A stretch of DNA of 45,885 nt from Hyphomicrobiales bacterium. Lineage in GTDB: Bacteria > Pseudomonadota > Alphaproteobacteria > Rhizobiales > Hyphomicrobiaceae. A program made the position numbers and the translations under genes. Below, piece after piece: positions 33,150-41,852 of this stretch; the stretch's first letter is position 1; each line of letters opens with the position of its first letter. A model generated the notes under the pieces. The model was not told where the DNA came from and made no database searches. It saw nothing but the letters and a program-made list of their open reading frames with translations. The stretch lies in the NCBI GenBank assembly GCA_025353015.1, contig JANXRM010000293.1:1-45885 (forward strand). The letters run 5' to 3'.

Positions 33150-33968
33150 TTAACTTGGCTCGATTGGCATCCTTGCGATGCTGAGCCAGGCGATCGGCGC
33201 ACCGGCCTTCTTGGCGGCTTCAGGCGCGGGCAATCCCAAGTTCCAGTCGGCGGCAATGAAGCGTTGGCCGTTGACCGCACGCGCTTCGTCCGAAAGCAGC
33301 CAGAGCAGCGGCGGCACCATGATGGCGGGTTTCAGCATTTTGTCCCGCTGACCGGCTTCCCCCACAAGCGGTGTGTCGGTCACGCCACCGGGTACCAGCA
33401 CGTTCGAGGTCACGCCTGTTCCGGCCAGATCCGCCGCCAGCACCGCCATCGCGGATTCCGCCGCCGCCTTGGATGAGCCGTAGAGCAGATAACCCTCGCG
33501 CACCATCGTCCCGAGACTGGTGGTGACGGTCAGAATACGGCCGCGCTTGGCAGCCAACATATACGGCAGGACCGAGCGCGCCATATTGATTGGCGCTGCC
33601 GCATTGATTGCAATGAAGCGACCCCATTGGTCGGGCGTGGTTTCCCAGAACCGGATCGGCTTGCGTGTGCCATTTTGCACGGACGCTTGGCCGATGCCCG
33701 CGTTGTTGACCAGAACATCGATCCGGCCGAATTTGACCAGCGCCGTACCCGTGATGTGTGCAAAACTATCCGCGAGCGCCAGATCGGCCGCGACCGTTTC
33801 CACGGTGCCCTCCAGGCCTGCTGCCAGCTGCACAAGTGCCGCAAGCGCCGCAGCGTTCCGGTCGACAGCGATCACGTCGTGCCCCGCCTCGAGCAGACCC
33901 TTGGTCATTGCCAGGCCGATGCCGCTGGCCGCTCCGGTGACGATCACAACTTTGTTGTCCGAGGCCAT
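33150..33968 (-). CDS. Short-chain dehydrogenase/reductase
   Basis: A 272-residue classical SDR. The cofactor loop TGAASGIG (11-18), NNAG (88-91), and the catalytic Ser151, Tyr163 and Lys167 (YGSSK) are all in place. The acidic AVDRNAA after strand 2 suggests NAD. The C terminus AVNGQRFIAADWNLGLP differs from the usual IDGG ending and extends about 20 residues further than most. The ATG at 33968 follows GGGAGA; an upstream in-frame codon at 33986 lacks a site. It is the last gene of the racemase, MFS, TctC, SDR run. Confidence 0.92.
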   Translation of the reverse strand: MASDNKVVIVTGAASGIGLAMTKGLLEAGHDVIAVDRNAAALAALVQLAAGLEGTVETVAADLALADSFAHITGTALVKFGRIDVLVNNAGIGQASVQNGTRKPIRFWETTPDQWGRFIAINAAAPINMARSVLPYMLAAKRGRILTVTTSLGTMVREGYLLYGSSKAAAESAMAVLAADLAGTGVTSNVLVPGGVTDTPLVGEAGQRDKMLKPAIMVPPLLWLLSDEARAVNGQRFIAADWNLGLPAPEAAKKAGAPIAWLSIARMPIEPS

Positions 33969-34029
33969 TGTATTTTCTCCCGCCAAGGCACGATGAGGTG
34001 AAGCTGCTCCAAACCAATGTTACCCGCAA

Positions 34030-35013
34030 TCAATCCTTTTTCAGCATGCCAAGTTTTCCGAGCATGTCGCGCTCGTCCGCCACCAGCTTGCTTGCAAGCG
34101 CTGTGAAGCCGGCGCTGTCGATGTAACGGCGGCTGAACAGGATCCGCTTGTAGAGTTCAGTTGCATTTGGATCGTCCATCGCCTTTTTGAAGGCATCATG
34201 CAGCGTCTTGACGATGGCCGGATCCATGCCTTTTGGGCCGACAAGGCCTGTCGGTGAGTCGAAGACGTAGGCATATCCGACATCCTTCATCGACGGCACA
34301 TCGGGCCACTGTTGCTCACGCTCGCTGCCAAGCACCATTAGCAGGCGCAGCTTGCCAGCGACCACCATAGGTGCCCACGCCGGGCTCTCGACGATCATGT
34401 CGACATGATTGCCCAGCAGCGCCGCGATCGACTCGCCGCCGCCTTTCGACGGAATGTGTGTCATTTGAATTTGCGCCTCGCGGCTGGCAATTTCCATAGC
34501 CATGTTGGGCGTAGTTGCCGCGCCGAGCGTCGAGTATTTGAGCTTGCCTGGATTGGCCTTGGCGAATTCGATGACATCCTGCCAGCGTTTGAACTGGCTG
34601 TCGGCATTGACGACGGCGCCGACCTGATAGCCCGCGACTACCATGATGTAGGTGAAGTCCGTCAACGGGTCGAACGTCGACTTCTGCATAAGGGGCAAAC
34701 GGAACATCGGCAGCGCCGACTGGCAAATCGTGTAGCCGTCAGGTTTGGCAGTCGCGGCCATTTGCGCCACGCCGAGCGTACCGCTGCCGCCGGCCCGGTT
34801 CTCGACGACGATGGGCTGGCCGAGATGCTTGGTTGCGATCTCGGCGAGACCGCGGAACAAGAGATCGACGCTGACGCCCGCGGCATACGGGATGATCAGC
34901 GTCACCGGGCGGTTCGGATAGCCGGCGGCAGTCTGAGCAAAAGCCGGATTGGCGGCGCCGACTGCTACCAAAATGGCCACCATTGCGCTCAACAGTTTGC
35001 GTTTGAGTTGCAT
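34030..35013 (-). CDS. TctC/Bug-family solute receptor
   Basis: A 327-residue periplasmic receptor with a Sec signal (LLSAMVAILVAVGAANPAFAQ). The Bug core is GYPNRPVTLIIPYAAGVSVDLLFRGLAEIATKHLGQPIVVENRAGGSGTLG, then LKYSTLGAATTPNMAMEIASREA and TGLVGPKGMDPAIVKTLHDAFKKAM. The binding loop reads HIPSKGGGES where many relatives have HVPYKG, so ligand preference may differ. AGGAGA precedes the ATG. It lies 35 bases from the MFS gene and 61 from the SDR, all on one strand. No TctA/TctB partner is present. Confidence 0.94.
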   Translation of the reverse strand: MQLKRKLLSAMVAILVAVGAANPAFAQTAAGYPNRPVTLIIPYAAGVSVDLLFRGLAEIATKHLGQPIVVENRAGGSGTLGVAQMAATAKPDGYTICQSALPMFRLPLMQKSTFDPLTDFTYIMVVAGYQVGAVVNADSQFKRWQDVIEFAKANPGKLKYSTLGAATTPNMAMEIASREAQIQMTHIPSKGGGESIAALLGNHVDMIVESPAWAPMVVAGKLRLLMVLGSEREQQWPDVPSMKDVGYAYVFDSPTGLVGPKGMDPAIVKTLHDAFKKAMDDPNATELYKRILFSRRYIDSAGFTALASKLVADERDMLGKLGMLKKD

Positions 35014-35048
35014 GCCAGTCTCCTGATTCTTGCGTCATCCCCGCATGA

Positions 35049-36440
35049 TCATTTAGCCTCGTTGGAACGGTCCACCGCCGGGCGCCCAGGTAGGTAAGAT
35101 GCCGCGATCATGGCCAAGGCTGCAAGGGCCGAAAGCACCCAGAATGTGACGGCGTATCCCGTCGCGGGAACAGTTGCGCGGGCGATTGCAAATTGCAGGC
35201 AGATCGCTAGTCCCGCGGTCGCGACCGGTCCACCGAAGCGCTGGCAGATATTGATCGCTGTTGTCGCATGGCCAAGGGCTTCCCGCGGGACGGAGGCGTA
35301 GGCGGCGGCAGCAGACGGGATCGTGATCGATCCAATCCCGAACCCTCTGACGAGCAGCGCCAGGCTCAAGCCGGCCAATGGTGTTTCAGAGCCGGCCAGC
35401 GCAAACGGCAACGTACCCGCCAAAGCCAGCATCGCGCCGGTGCCGGAAATCGCACGGGCACCGAGGCGTTCGCTGAGGCGGCTCATGATCGGCAATGCGA
35501 AGAAGAACCCGAGGGCCATCGGTGCAAGGAGGAGGCCGGCATGCGCCGGTGAGAGCTGTCGCACGTTCAGGAAATATAGCGGAATCAGCAGCTGGCCGCC
35601 GAAATTGATCGCATGCGAGAGAAATTGCGTGGCTGCCGCCGCGCGGAATGTCGTGCCTCGAAATAATCGCAAGTCGACCAGCGCCTGCTCGGGGCGACGC
35701 GTTGCATGGATTGCAAAGCCGGCGAGCAGACCGGCACTCGCCGCCAAACTGAGAATTGCGCCTGATTCTCCATGGGCGAGGGCAGCAAGGCCTTGCAACA
35801 AAAGCGCGAGCCCCGGCGCTATCAGAGCAAACCCGGCGAGATCGAGACGGCGCGGCATGGTTGGTTCGTCAGCTGGCAGAACGTGCCATGCAAACGCTAT
35901 CGCAAGCATGCCGATCGGCACGTTCACGAAGAAGATCCACCGCCAGTCCAGGTACGCCAGAATGAGGCCGCCGAGGCTCGGCCCAAGCATTTGTCCAATC
36001 ATAACCGGCATTGCGGCAACGCCGATGACCCGCGCCATCTGCCGGCCAGCGTGGCGCGCCATCATCATCTGCATCATCGGCGCCAGCAGCCCGCCCGCAA
36101 TGCCCTGAGCCACGCGAAACGCGATCAAAGCGCCGGCCGAGGTCGCGCTGGAGGCGAGCATCGAGCAGACTATAAATCCTGCAAAGCAGCCGAGGAAAAT
36201 CCGGCGCGCGCCAACCCTGTCGACGAGCCAACCTGTCAATGGCAACGCCAGCGCGAGCGCCAGCAGATAGCCGGTCGTAACCCACTGGATGGTACCCAAC
36301 GGCGATTGGAACGCCTGACCGATCGAAGCCAACGACACATTGACCATCGTGGCGTCGAGTCCGGACATCAATGGACCGCACGCGCAGGCCGCAGCGATGG
36401 TCCAGACCTTGCGCTCGACACCGCCGTCACTTGTGTCCAT
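35049..36440 (-). CDS. MFS drug/metabolite transporter, DHA2 type
   Basis: A 463-residue, about 14-helix major-facilitator protein of the EmrB/QacA group. The N-terminal LMSGLDATMVNVSLASIGQAFQSPLGTIQWVTTGYLLALALALPLTGWLVDRVGARRIFLGC carries the DHA2 motif LDxTxVNVALP and motif A (GxLxDRxGxRR). MIGQMLGPSLGGLILAYLDWRWIFFVNVPIG is motif C. The frame opens with TTG at 36464, but the ATG at 36440 is a better start. Lying between a racemase-like enzyme and a Bug receptor, it may export or import the compound they handle rather than drugs. Confidence 0.92.
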   Translation of the reverse strand: MDTSDGGVERKVWTIAAACACGPLMSGLDATMVNVSLASIGQAFQSPLGTIQWVTTGYLLALALALPLTGWLVDRVGARRIFLGCFAGFIVCSMLASSATSAGALIAFRVAQGIAGGLLAPMMQMMMARHAGRQMARVIGVAAMPVMIGQMLGPSLGGLILAYLDWRWIFFVNVPIGMLAIAFAWHVLPADEPTMPRRLDLAGFALIAPGLALLLQGLAALAHGESGAILSLAASAGLLAGFAIHATRRPEQALVDLRLFRGTTFRAAAATQFLSHAINFGGQLLIPLYFLNVRQLSPAHAGLLLAPMALGFFFALPIMSRLSERLGARAISGTGAMLALAGTLPFALAGSETPLAGLSLALLVRGFGIGSITIPSAAAAYASVPREALGHATTAINICQRFGGPVATAGLAICLQFAIARATVPATGYAVTFWVLSALAALAMIAASYLPGRPAVDRSNEAK

Positions 36441-36486
36441 TACGCTCTCGTCAGAGAAATCCAAGTCTCGGCAATCCGATGCGCAC

Positions 36487-37269
36487 CTAGCTCTTGAGAA
36501 GCGGCAGGTTGCGGACGCGCGCGCACTGCTCGAGTAGCGCAGGTGGCGGTGTTCGGTAAAGCCGGCGACGGCTGACGTGCACGCCTGTAAGGCGCTTCAT
36601 CGCAACCCATGCTTCGGCCGTCTTCACGAGTAGCCGGTAAGAGTCGAGTATGGGCACGCCGTCGATCTCATGGATGCCTGCTTGCGCCATCATGGCCGCA
36701 GCGGGGCCGGGACAAATCACGACCTCGGCGCCGGTCGCGATCACACGGCGGCACGCATCCTCGATCTGCTTGAGCAACGCGCCCCCGGCCTTGAAGGCCG
36801 GTCCGATATCCCGCACGTTCTCGTAGGGCAAAGCCTCGATCCCGGTCAGCCGGTCACGCATGCCGTAGCGAACGACAATTTCCTTGTAGTGAGCGGCGAA
36901 CTTGTCGTTTGGTACGACGAGGCCGAAACTGTCGCCCATCATTAGAGCCGTCGAGCAGGACACCTCCATGAATGAGAGAACCGGAATGTCCAGGATCTCG
37001 CGCAATTCTGTCAGCCCGGGATCGAGCGAATTGGCAATGACGAACGCGTCATATCCGCCGGATTGCCGGATCCTCAAGCCGTTGTCGATGACTTCGCGCG
37101 CGTCATAGTGCCAGAAGAGCCGGAAATCGTCGCCGAGCGCGCCGTCCTTGGTGCCTCGCACTTCGACCGTGGTTCCGGGACTGGCAGCCGTATCGACCAA
37201 GGCCTGCGTGCCCGCAATAACATCCCGCATCGCCGTTTCAGAAGATAGCAATTGATACCAGATCTTCAT
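36487..37269 (-). CDS. Aspartate/glutamate racemase-superfamily protein
   Basis: A 260-residue protein of the Asp/Glu/hydantoin racemase fold, starting MKIWYQ like its paralogue at 15575-16390. DAFVIANSLDPGLTELREILDIPVLSFMEVSC matches the family, but the first catalytic Cys, expected before DPGL, is absent. EVVICPGPAAAMM carries a Cys near the second site. The loss is thus complementary to that in the paralogue, and neither looks like a normal two-Cys racemase. GGAGAG precedes the ATG. First gene of a four-gene run with MFS, Bug receptor and SDR. Confidence 0.85.
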   Translation of the reverse strand: MKIWYQLLSSETAMRDVIAGTQALVDTAASPGTTVEVRGTKDGALGDDFRLFWHYDAREVIDNGLRIRQSGGYDAFVIANSLDPGLTELREILDIPVLSFMEVSCSTALMMGDSFGLVVPNDKFAAHYKEIVVRYGMRDRLTGIEALPYENVRDIGPAFKAGGALLKQIEDACRRVIATGAEVVICPGPAAAMMAQAGIHEIDGVPILDSYRLLVKTAEAWVAMKRLTGVHVSRRRLYRTPPPALLEQCARVRNLPLLKS

Positions 37270-37470
37270 TGCACGCTCTCCGTTCGGAGGATCGATTTAC
37301 CGGCACGCGGCGGCCCGCGCCAGCGTTTGAGCCAGTGTCCGAGCCATGACTTGATCGCGAAGCGAGAGACTGGTCAACCACCAAGCGGCCGGTTCGCGGT
37401 TGTCGGCTCCGGGTCGTCCTGTCGGGTAGCCCTTGACCACCCACGTCATAGCAGACAACCTCGACCAAGT

Positions 37471-37493
37471 TAGCTCTGTGAAAAACACAGCTA
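37471..37493. promoter_or_regulatory. Imperfect inverted repeat upstream of the LLM oxidoreductase
   Basis: TAGCTCTGTG-AAAAA-CACAGCTA, arms of eight pairs with one two-base bulge, 32 bases before the LLM start and inside the divergent region to the racemase-like gene. The short arms and A-rich loop could serve as an operator or a leader hairpin; neither is proven. Confidence 0.35.
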
Positions 37494-37524
37494 CGGTTCG
37501 TCTGCAAACACGAGCGAGATCGCC

Positions 37525-38886
37525 ATGCGCCAAGTTCATTTCGTCGCCTTCCTGCAGGCTCAGAACTGTACGACGCTGCCGGCGGCCTGGCGCCATCCGG
37601 ACGCGCGCACCGACACCTATTCGCCTGAGTACTACCAGCACATCGCCAGAGTTCTGGAAGCCGGCAAATTCGACATCGGTTTTTTCGACGATCGCTTGGC
37701 CATGCCGGATATGTATCGGGGCGACCATGCCCACACCGTCGAAAATGGCATCCGCTGCGTCAAGCTCGACGCGGTCACCTGCCTGATGACGATGGCGGCT
37801 GTGACGAAGCATCTGGGCCTTGGCGCCACGTACTCGACCACCTACTACGAACCGTTCCACGTCGCGCGCCTGTTCCAGACCGTCGACCTGATGACCAAGG
37901 GTCGCGCCGGCTGGAACGTCGTCACCTCGGTCAACGACAACGAGGCGCGCAACATGGGGCGCGGCGACGAGCATCTCGAACACGACATGCGTTACGACCG
38001 CGCCGACGAGTTCATGGAGGTCGTGCTCGGTCATTGGGACAGCTGGGACGACGACGCCATCGTCGCCGACAAGGCCCGCAACCTCTATGCTCACGCGGAC
38101 AAGGTTCGCCGCATCGACTACAAGGGCAAGTTTCTCGCATCGCGGGGCCCATTCACCGTGCCGCGCTCCGTGCAGGGTCATCCGGTCGTCATCCAAGCCG
38201 GTATGAGCGGGCGGGGCCAGACGTTCGCGGCCCGTTGGGGCGAATTGCTGTTTGTCGTCTATCACGACTTGGGCACGGCCAAGGCCGAGTACGCGAAGGC
38301 CAAGGCGGCCGTTGCAGCGTGCGGCCGCGATCCCGCGAGCCAGAAGATCTGCGCGCTGTTCTATCCAGTGTGTGCTGCAACCAAAGCCGAGGCCGAGGAC
38401 AAGAAGGCGGCCTACGACAAGTTGCCAAACGAGATCGACCAGCTCTCGCTGTTGTCTGAGGCGCTTAACTACGATTTCGCCAAGAAGGGACTGGACGAAC
38501 CCTTCACCGACGCCGAATTAACAGGTCTCGGCGGCATGCAGTCGATGCGCGACCGGGTCCTGCGCGCGGGCAAGAAAAATCCGACCGTCCGTGACTTCAT
38601 GCAGATCACGGGCCGCGGCTTGCTGCGCGAGGCCTGGATCGGTGGCCCCAAGGAAATCGCCGACAAGATCGAGGAATGGTGGTCGGCGCCGGCTTGCGAC
38701 GGCTTCGTCATCGGGCCGACCCACCAGCCCGGCGGTTTCGAGGACTTCGTCAAGTTCGTGATCCCCGAGCTGCAGCGCCGTGGCATCTACCGGAAGGAAT
38801 ACACGGGCACCACGTTGCGCCATCACCTGGGGTTGGCGAAGCCTGCGATCGGTGACTGGAAGACGCGGGGCGCAACAAAGACTTGA
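37525..38886 (+). CDS. LLM-class flavin monooxygenase (NtaA/SnaA/DszA family)
   Basis: A 453-residue FMNH2-dependent monooxygenase of the TIM-barrel luciferase-like class that degrades chelators, sulfides and similar compounds. Family stretches are FDIGFFDDRLAMPDMY, LGLGATYSTTYYEPFHVARLFQTVDLMTKGRAGWNVVTSVNDNEARNMG, HDMRYDRADEFMEVV, and PVVIQAGMSGRGQTFAARWGELLF. The last includes the FMN phosphate-binding region. The 450-residue length fits NtaA/SnaA rather than bacterial luciferase. The flavin reductase partner is not in the window. GAGCGAGA precedes the ATG. Confidence 0.94.
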   Translation: MRQVHFVAFLQAQNCTTLPAAWRHPDARTDTYSPEYYQHIARVLEAGKFDIGFFDDRLAMPDMYRGDHAHTVENGIRCVKLDAVTCLMTMAAVTKHLGLGATYSTTYYEPFHVARLFQTVDLMTKGRAGWNVVTSVNDNEARNMGRGDEHLEHDMRYDRADEFMEVVLGHWDSWDDDAIVADKARNLYAHADKVRRIDYKGKFLASRGPFTVPRSVQGHPVVIQAGMSGRGQTFAARWGELLFVVYHDLGTAKAEYAKAKAAVAACGRDPASQKICALFYPVCAATKAEAEDKKAAYDKLPNEIDQLSLLSEALNYDFAKKGLDEPFTDAELTGLGGMQSMRDRVLRAGKKNPTVRDFMQITGRGLLREAWIGGPKEIADKIEEWWSAPACDGFVIGPTHQPGGFEDFVKFVIPELQRRGIYRKEYTGTTLRHHLGLAKPAIGDWKTRGATKT

Positions 38887-38947
38887 ACCGTTGCGGGCTT
38901 GGCCAGCGATGCTGAGCTCACAACGGCTGCGTCACGCGATGGCTGCT

Positions 38948-39886
38948 TCACGCAACCGGCGGTAGGCCTTCGCTCGCGCGGATGTCGTTGATGACCTCCT
39001 TCACGCGCTGGCGCAACGGCTTATATTGCAGGCCGAACTCCTCGATCAGGCGGCGGTTGTCGATCAGGTAGTTCCCCGATGTCGCACGGCCGCAGGTCTG
39101 CGCCTTGAAGCGGATATCGGCGTCGGGCAGGAACTCGCGTACCAGCGTCGCCAGTTCGCCGAGGCTGATTGTCGTGCCGCCGGAATTGTAGGTCGTCTGC
39201 TTCGGCTTGTCGGCGAGCAACACGCGGGCGAAGGCCTCGGCCATGTCCTCCACGTGGATCATGTTGCGCATCGTATCTGCGTGCGGGAATTCGACGGCTT
39301 TTCCGCGCGCCGGCTCGCACATGCAGTTCACGTGGTCGATCGAGCCGAACTTCTTGTCCGGGCCGGTGACGTTGGCCGGCCGGATGCAGGTGATCGTCAT
39401 ACCGTAGGCGCGACGATAGTCGTGCGCCTGCCATTCGTTCATGATCTTGTTGACGGCGTACTGAGTATCGCCGCGCCGCTCGTCCGTTTCGTCGACCATG
39501 CGTTCGCCGAAATGCGATTGCTGGCCGCTGACGGCCACGGAGCTGGCAAACACCGTGTGTTGGACGTTACAGCGCCTGGCTGCTTCGAAACAGTTGTCCA
39601 TGCCCTGGATGTCGAGCTTGAAAGCCACATGCGGCGCGAGATCGCCGATGAAATACGAGAGATTGACCACCCGTTCCGCGCGCGACTCCTGTACCGCGCC
39701 GATCACGTCGTCGAATTGCGTGACGTCGCCGCGCACCACCTTCACCTTGTCGCCGAGCGGCGCGAACGCCGCCGTCGCGCCTGCTACATCGATATCCATG
39801 CACGTGACGTGATGGCCGGCCTTCGCCAGAATTGGGATCATCCGCCGCCCAATGAAGCCTGCACCACCGATCGCCAGAATGGACAT
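38948..39886 (-). CDS. NAD-dependent epimerase/dehydratase (extended SDR)
   Basis: A 312-residue extended SDR. The dinucleotide motif is GGAGFIG (7-13). MDIDVAG after strand 2 suggests NAD. The catalytic Tyr and Lys lie in YAVNKIM, with a Ser in FASSVAVSG ahead of them. MTITCIRPANVTGPDKKFGS and NMIHVEDMAEAFARVL are the substrate-side motifs of sugar-nucleotide-type epimerases, though many relatives act on non-sugar substrates. It is convergent with the LLM gene, with 61 bases between. GAGGAAA precedes the ATG. Confidence 0.92.
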   Translation of the reverse strand: MSILAIGGAGFIGRRMIPILAKAGHHVTCMDIDVAGATAAFAPLGDKVKVVRGDVTQFDDVIGAVQESRAERVVNLSYFIGDLAPHVAFKLDIQGMDNCFEAARRCNVQHTVFASSVAVSGQQSHFGERMVDETDERRGDTQYAVNKIMNEWQAHDYRRAYGMTITCIRPANVTGPDKKFGSIDHVNCMCEPARGKAVEFPHADTMRNMIHVEDMAEAFARVLLADKPKQTTYNSGGTTISLGELATLVREFLPDADIRFKAQTCGRATSGNYLIDNRRLIEEFGLQYKPLRQRVKEVINDIRASEGLPPVA

Positions 39887-40168
39887 GGTTTGCGTTTCCT
39901 CGTTTTTTGACGCCGCGAGTATCCCGCAGTCATGACTGAGGGCAGGATATCAGCATCGCTAGCGATCGCGAAAGTTTTAGATCAGCAATAGCCAGTGATT
40001 GGACACGAAGCGAACCGTGCAGGATGTGCTGGCGCCGACTACTCGTTGCAATGGGTCGTAGGTTCGCGAAGCGGCGCGTCAATGTTTGCGGCATAGATGA
40101 GAGCACTGGCTCGCGTTCGCTCAGGGTGCCAACCATGTGGCGGATAGGTTTTCTGGAATACCTACCGC

Positions 40169-40606
40169 TTACCCCGTGGGGCGGGCCGCAAATAAGGGCC
40201 CGTCGTCATACATCGCCACCACCATCTCGACCGGTATGTCCGGGGCGAACTGAGCGGGATCGCCGAGCAGGCGGCACATCAACCGAACGCCATCGGCCAG
40301 ATCGACGATGGCGAAATCGTAGAGCCCGTCGGCGACGAAGGCGCGCGGCAGAACATGCACGCGCGTGTAGCTGTAGAGCACGCCCGAAGGCCGCAACTCA
40401 CGCCAATCGTAGTCCTCGGACCAGCATCCGCGGCAAACGAGTTTGGGTGGAAATGTCAGCCGGCCGCAGGCGCGGCAGGCCGTTGTGATCAGCCGGCCCT
40501 CGCCAAGCGTTGTCCAGAACGGACGGGTGAATGCGGAGACGCGCGGCGGAAACGGCCTGAGCCCCGCCCGCTTCAGGATCGGCATGCGCGGAGATTGAGC
40601 GCTCAC
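40169..40606 (-). CDS. Zn-ribbon/OB-fold protein (DUF35 type), thiolase partner
   Basis: A 145-residue two-domain protein. A rubredoxin-like Zn ribbon (TTACRACGRLTFPPKLVCRGCWSEDYDW, with Cys in CxxC pairs) is followed by an OB fold (GVLYSYTRVHVL onward). In archaea and bacteria these proteins pair with thiolases or HMG-CoA synthase and channel acyl-CoA between active sites. Its GTG start at 40606 overlaps the thiolase stop by four bases, and GGAGGGG lies ahead, so tight co-expression with the thiolase is built in. Confidence 0.93.
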   Translation of the reverse strand: MSAQSPRMPILKRAGLRPFPPRVSAFTRPFWTTLGEGRLITTACRACGRLTFPPKLVCRGCWSEDYDWRELRPSGVLYSYTRVHVLPRAFVADGLYDFAIVDLADGVRLMCRLLGDPAQFAPDIPVEMVVAMYDDGPLFAARPTG

Positions 40607-41793
40607 GGCCGCCCCTCCAGGATATGCGCGATGGCCGCGTTGTAATTGCCAAGCTCCGACACGGTCATACCCACCCGCGCATTCGGCACCTGACGCTCCC
40701 CGGCCAGCCCCAGCACCTGAATGCAGGCTTCGACTACGTCGTAAAGTGGCGTCGCTTCGGGTGGATGACCGCGCGAGAGGAGACCGCCCGACGTATTGAC
40801 GGGACGCGAGCCATCGAAGGCCGAACGGCCATCGGCTGCGGCCGCCCAGCCTTTCCCCCGCGGAAAGAGCCCCATGGATTCAGTCGCCATCACCTCGACG
40901 ATTGTGCACGGTGCATAGATCTGAAAGACATCGACGTCGTCGAGCCCGATATTGGCGCGCTCCAGAGCTGTTTTGGTTGCGATGCGAATGCTCTGATAGT
41001 CCGTCATGTCGGTGTGGCGATCCGGAATCTGATGCTCGCCTTCGTGATAGAAGCCGCGCGAGCGCACCAGAACATGCGGCCGGCCGGACTTCTGCGCCAA
41101 CTCTTCGGACGTTATCACGAGGGCGACCGCACCGTCGGCGCGGCCCGGCACCTCGAGCAGGCCCAGCGGTTCGACGATCATGCGCTGCGCCAGGACTTCG
41201 TCGAGAGTCACTGGGGTGCGGTACTGGGCGAGAGGGTTGAGCGCCGCTTGCCGGCGATTCTTGACCGCGACTTCAGCGATCTGGGCGCGGCTCACGCTGT
41301 GCTCGTGCATGTAGCGGCGCGCGCTCATGGCGTACCAGGCGATCGGAACGGCGCCGAAAATCGATTGGAAATCGACGTCGCCCGTCAAGCGGATGCTGAA
41401 ATTCAAGTGGTCGGCGGTGGGCGTTCCGGACTCGAAATGCGCTGCAATCACGACCACGCAGTCGGTCTCGCCGCCGCGCACGAGACGCAGTCCCTCGTCG
41501 AACGCAAGTCCCGCCGTCATACCGTTGCCGAGCACTTGCACGACCGTCGAGCGCGATGTCAGGCCGAGATAGGCCGTTAAGAACGTGTGGAAATAGCCCT
41601 GCTTGGTGTGGTCGCCGGGATGAGCCACGACGACGCCGTTGAGATCTTCCTTGCGCAGCCCCGCCATGCGCACGGCGTCCAGCACCACGCGGACGGCAAG
41701 CTCATGCTCCAGCGGCGGATCGCTGCCGTCCTTGACGCGTTGATAGATGCCGACGGGAACGGCGCCGTACCCGAGAATTGCTGCGTTCCGCAT
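40603..41793 (-). CDS. Thiolase-fold protein without the usual catalytic Cys (SCP2-thiolase-like)
   Basis: A 396-residue thiolase-fold protein. The place of the acylated Cys reads VQVLGNGMTAGLAFDEGLRLVRGG: no Cys is present, whereas active thiolases have a Cys at this position. GGLLSRGHPPEATPLYDVVEACIQVLG keeps the GHP motif. The final Cys-Gly loop is also lost (MTVSELGNYNAAIAHIL). It belongs to the lipid-transfer/SCP2-like group common in actinobacteria and proteobacteria, often paired with DUF35. It may be a retro-aldolase or acyl carrier rather than a Claisen thiolase. The frame is open to 42201, but the ATG at 41793 starts the fold. Confidence 0.88.
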   Translation of the reverse strand: MRNAAILGYGAVPVGIYQRVKDGSDPPLEHELAVRVVLDAVRMAGLRKEDLNGVVVAHPGDHTKQGYFHTFLTAYLGLTSRSTVVQVLGNGMTAGLAFDEGLRLVRGGETDCVVVIAAHFESGTPTADHLNFSIRLTGDVDFQSIFGAVPIAWYAMSARRYMHEHSVSRAQIAEVAVKNRRQAALNPLAQYRTPVTLDEVLAQRMIVEPLGLLEVPGRADGAVALVITSEELAQKSGRPHVLVRSRGFYHEGEHQIPDRHTDMTDYQSIRIATKTALERANIGLDDVDVFQIYAPCTIVEVMATESMGLFPRGKGWAAAADGRSAFDGSRPVNTSGGLLSRGHPPEATPLYDVVEACIQVLGLAGERQVPNARVGMTVSELGNYNAAIAHILEGRP

Positions 41794-41852
41794 CGATGAT
41801 CCCAGCCCTTGCTTGTTTGACTGACCTGAGATCGCGCGCATTGGCCCGCGGC

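Noticed and set aside
37298-38265. Minus-strand open frame antisense to the LLM oxidoreductase
   Set aside because: Long only because of GC-rich codon bias; the plus strand encodes a complete, well-conserved family member.
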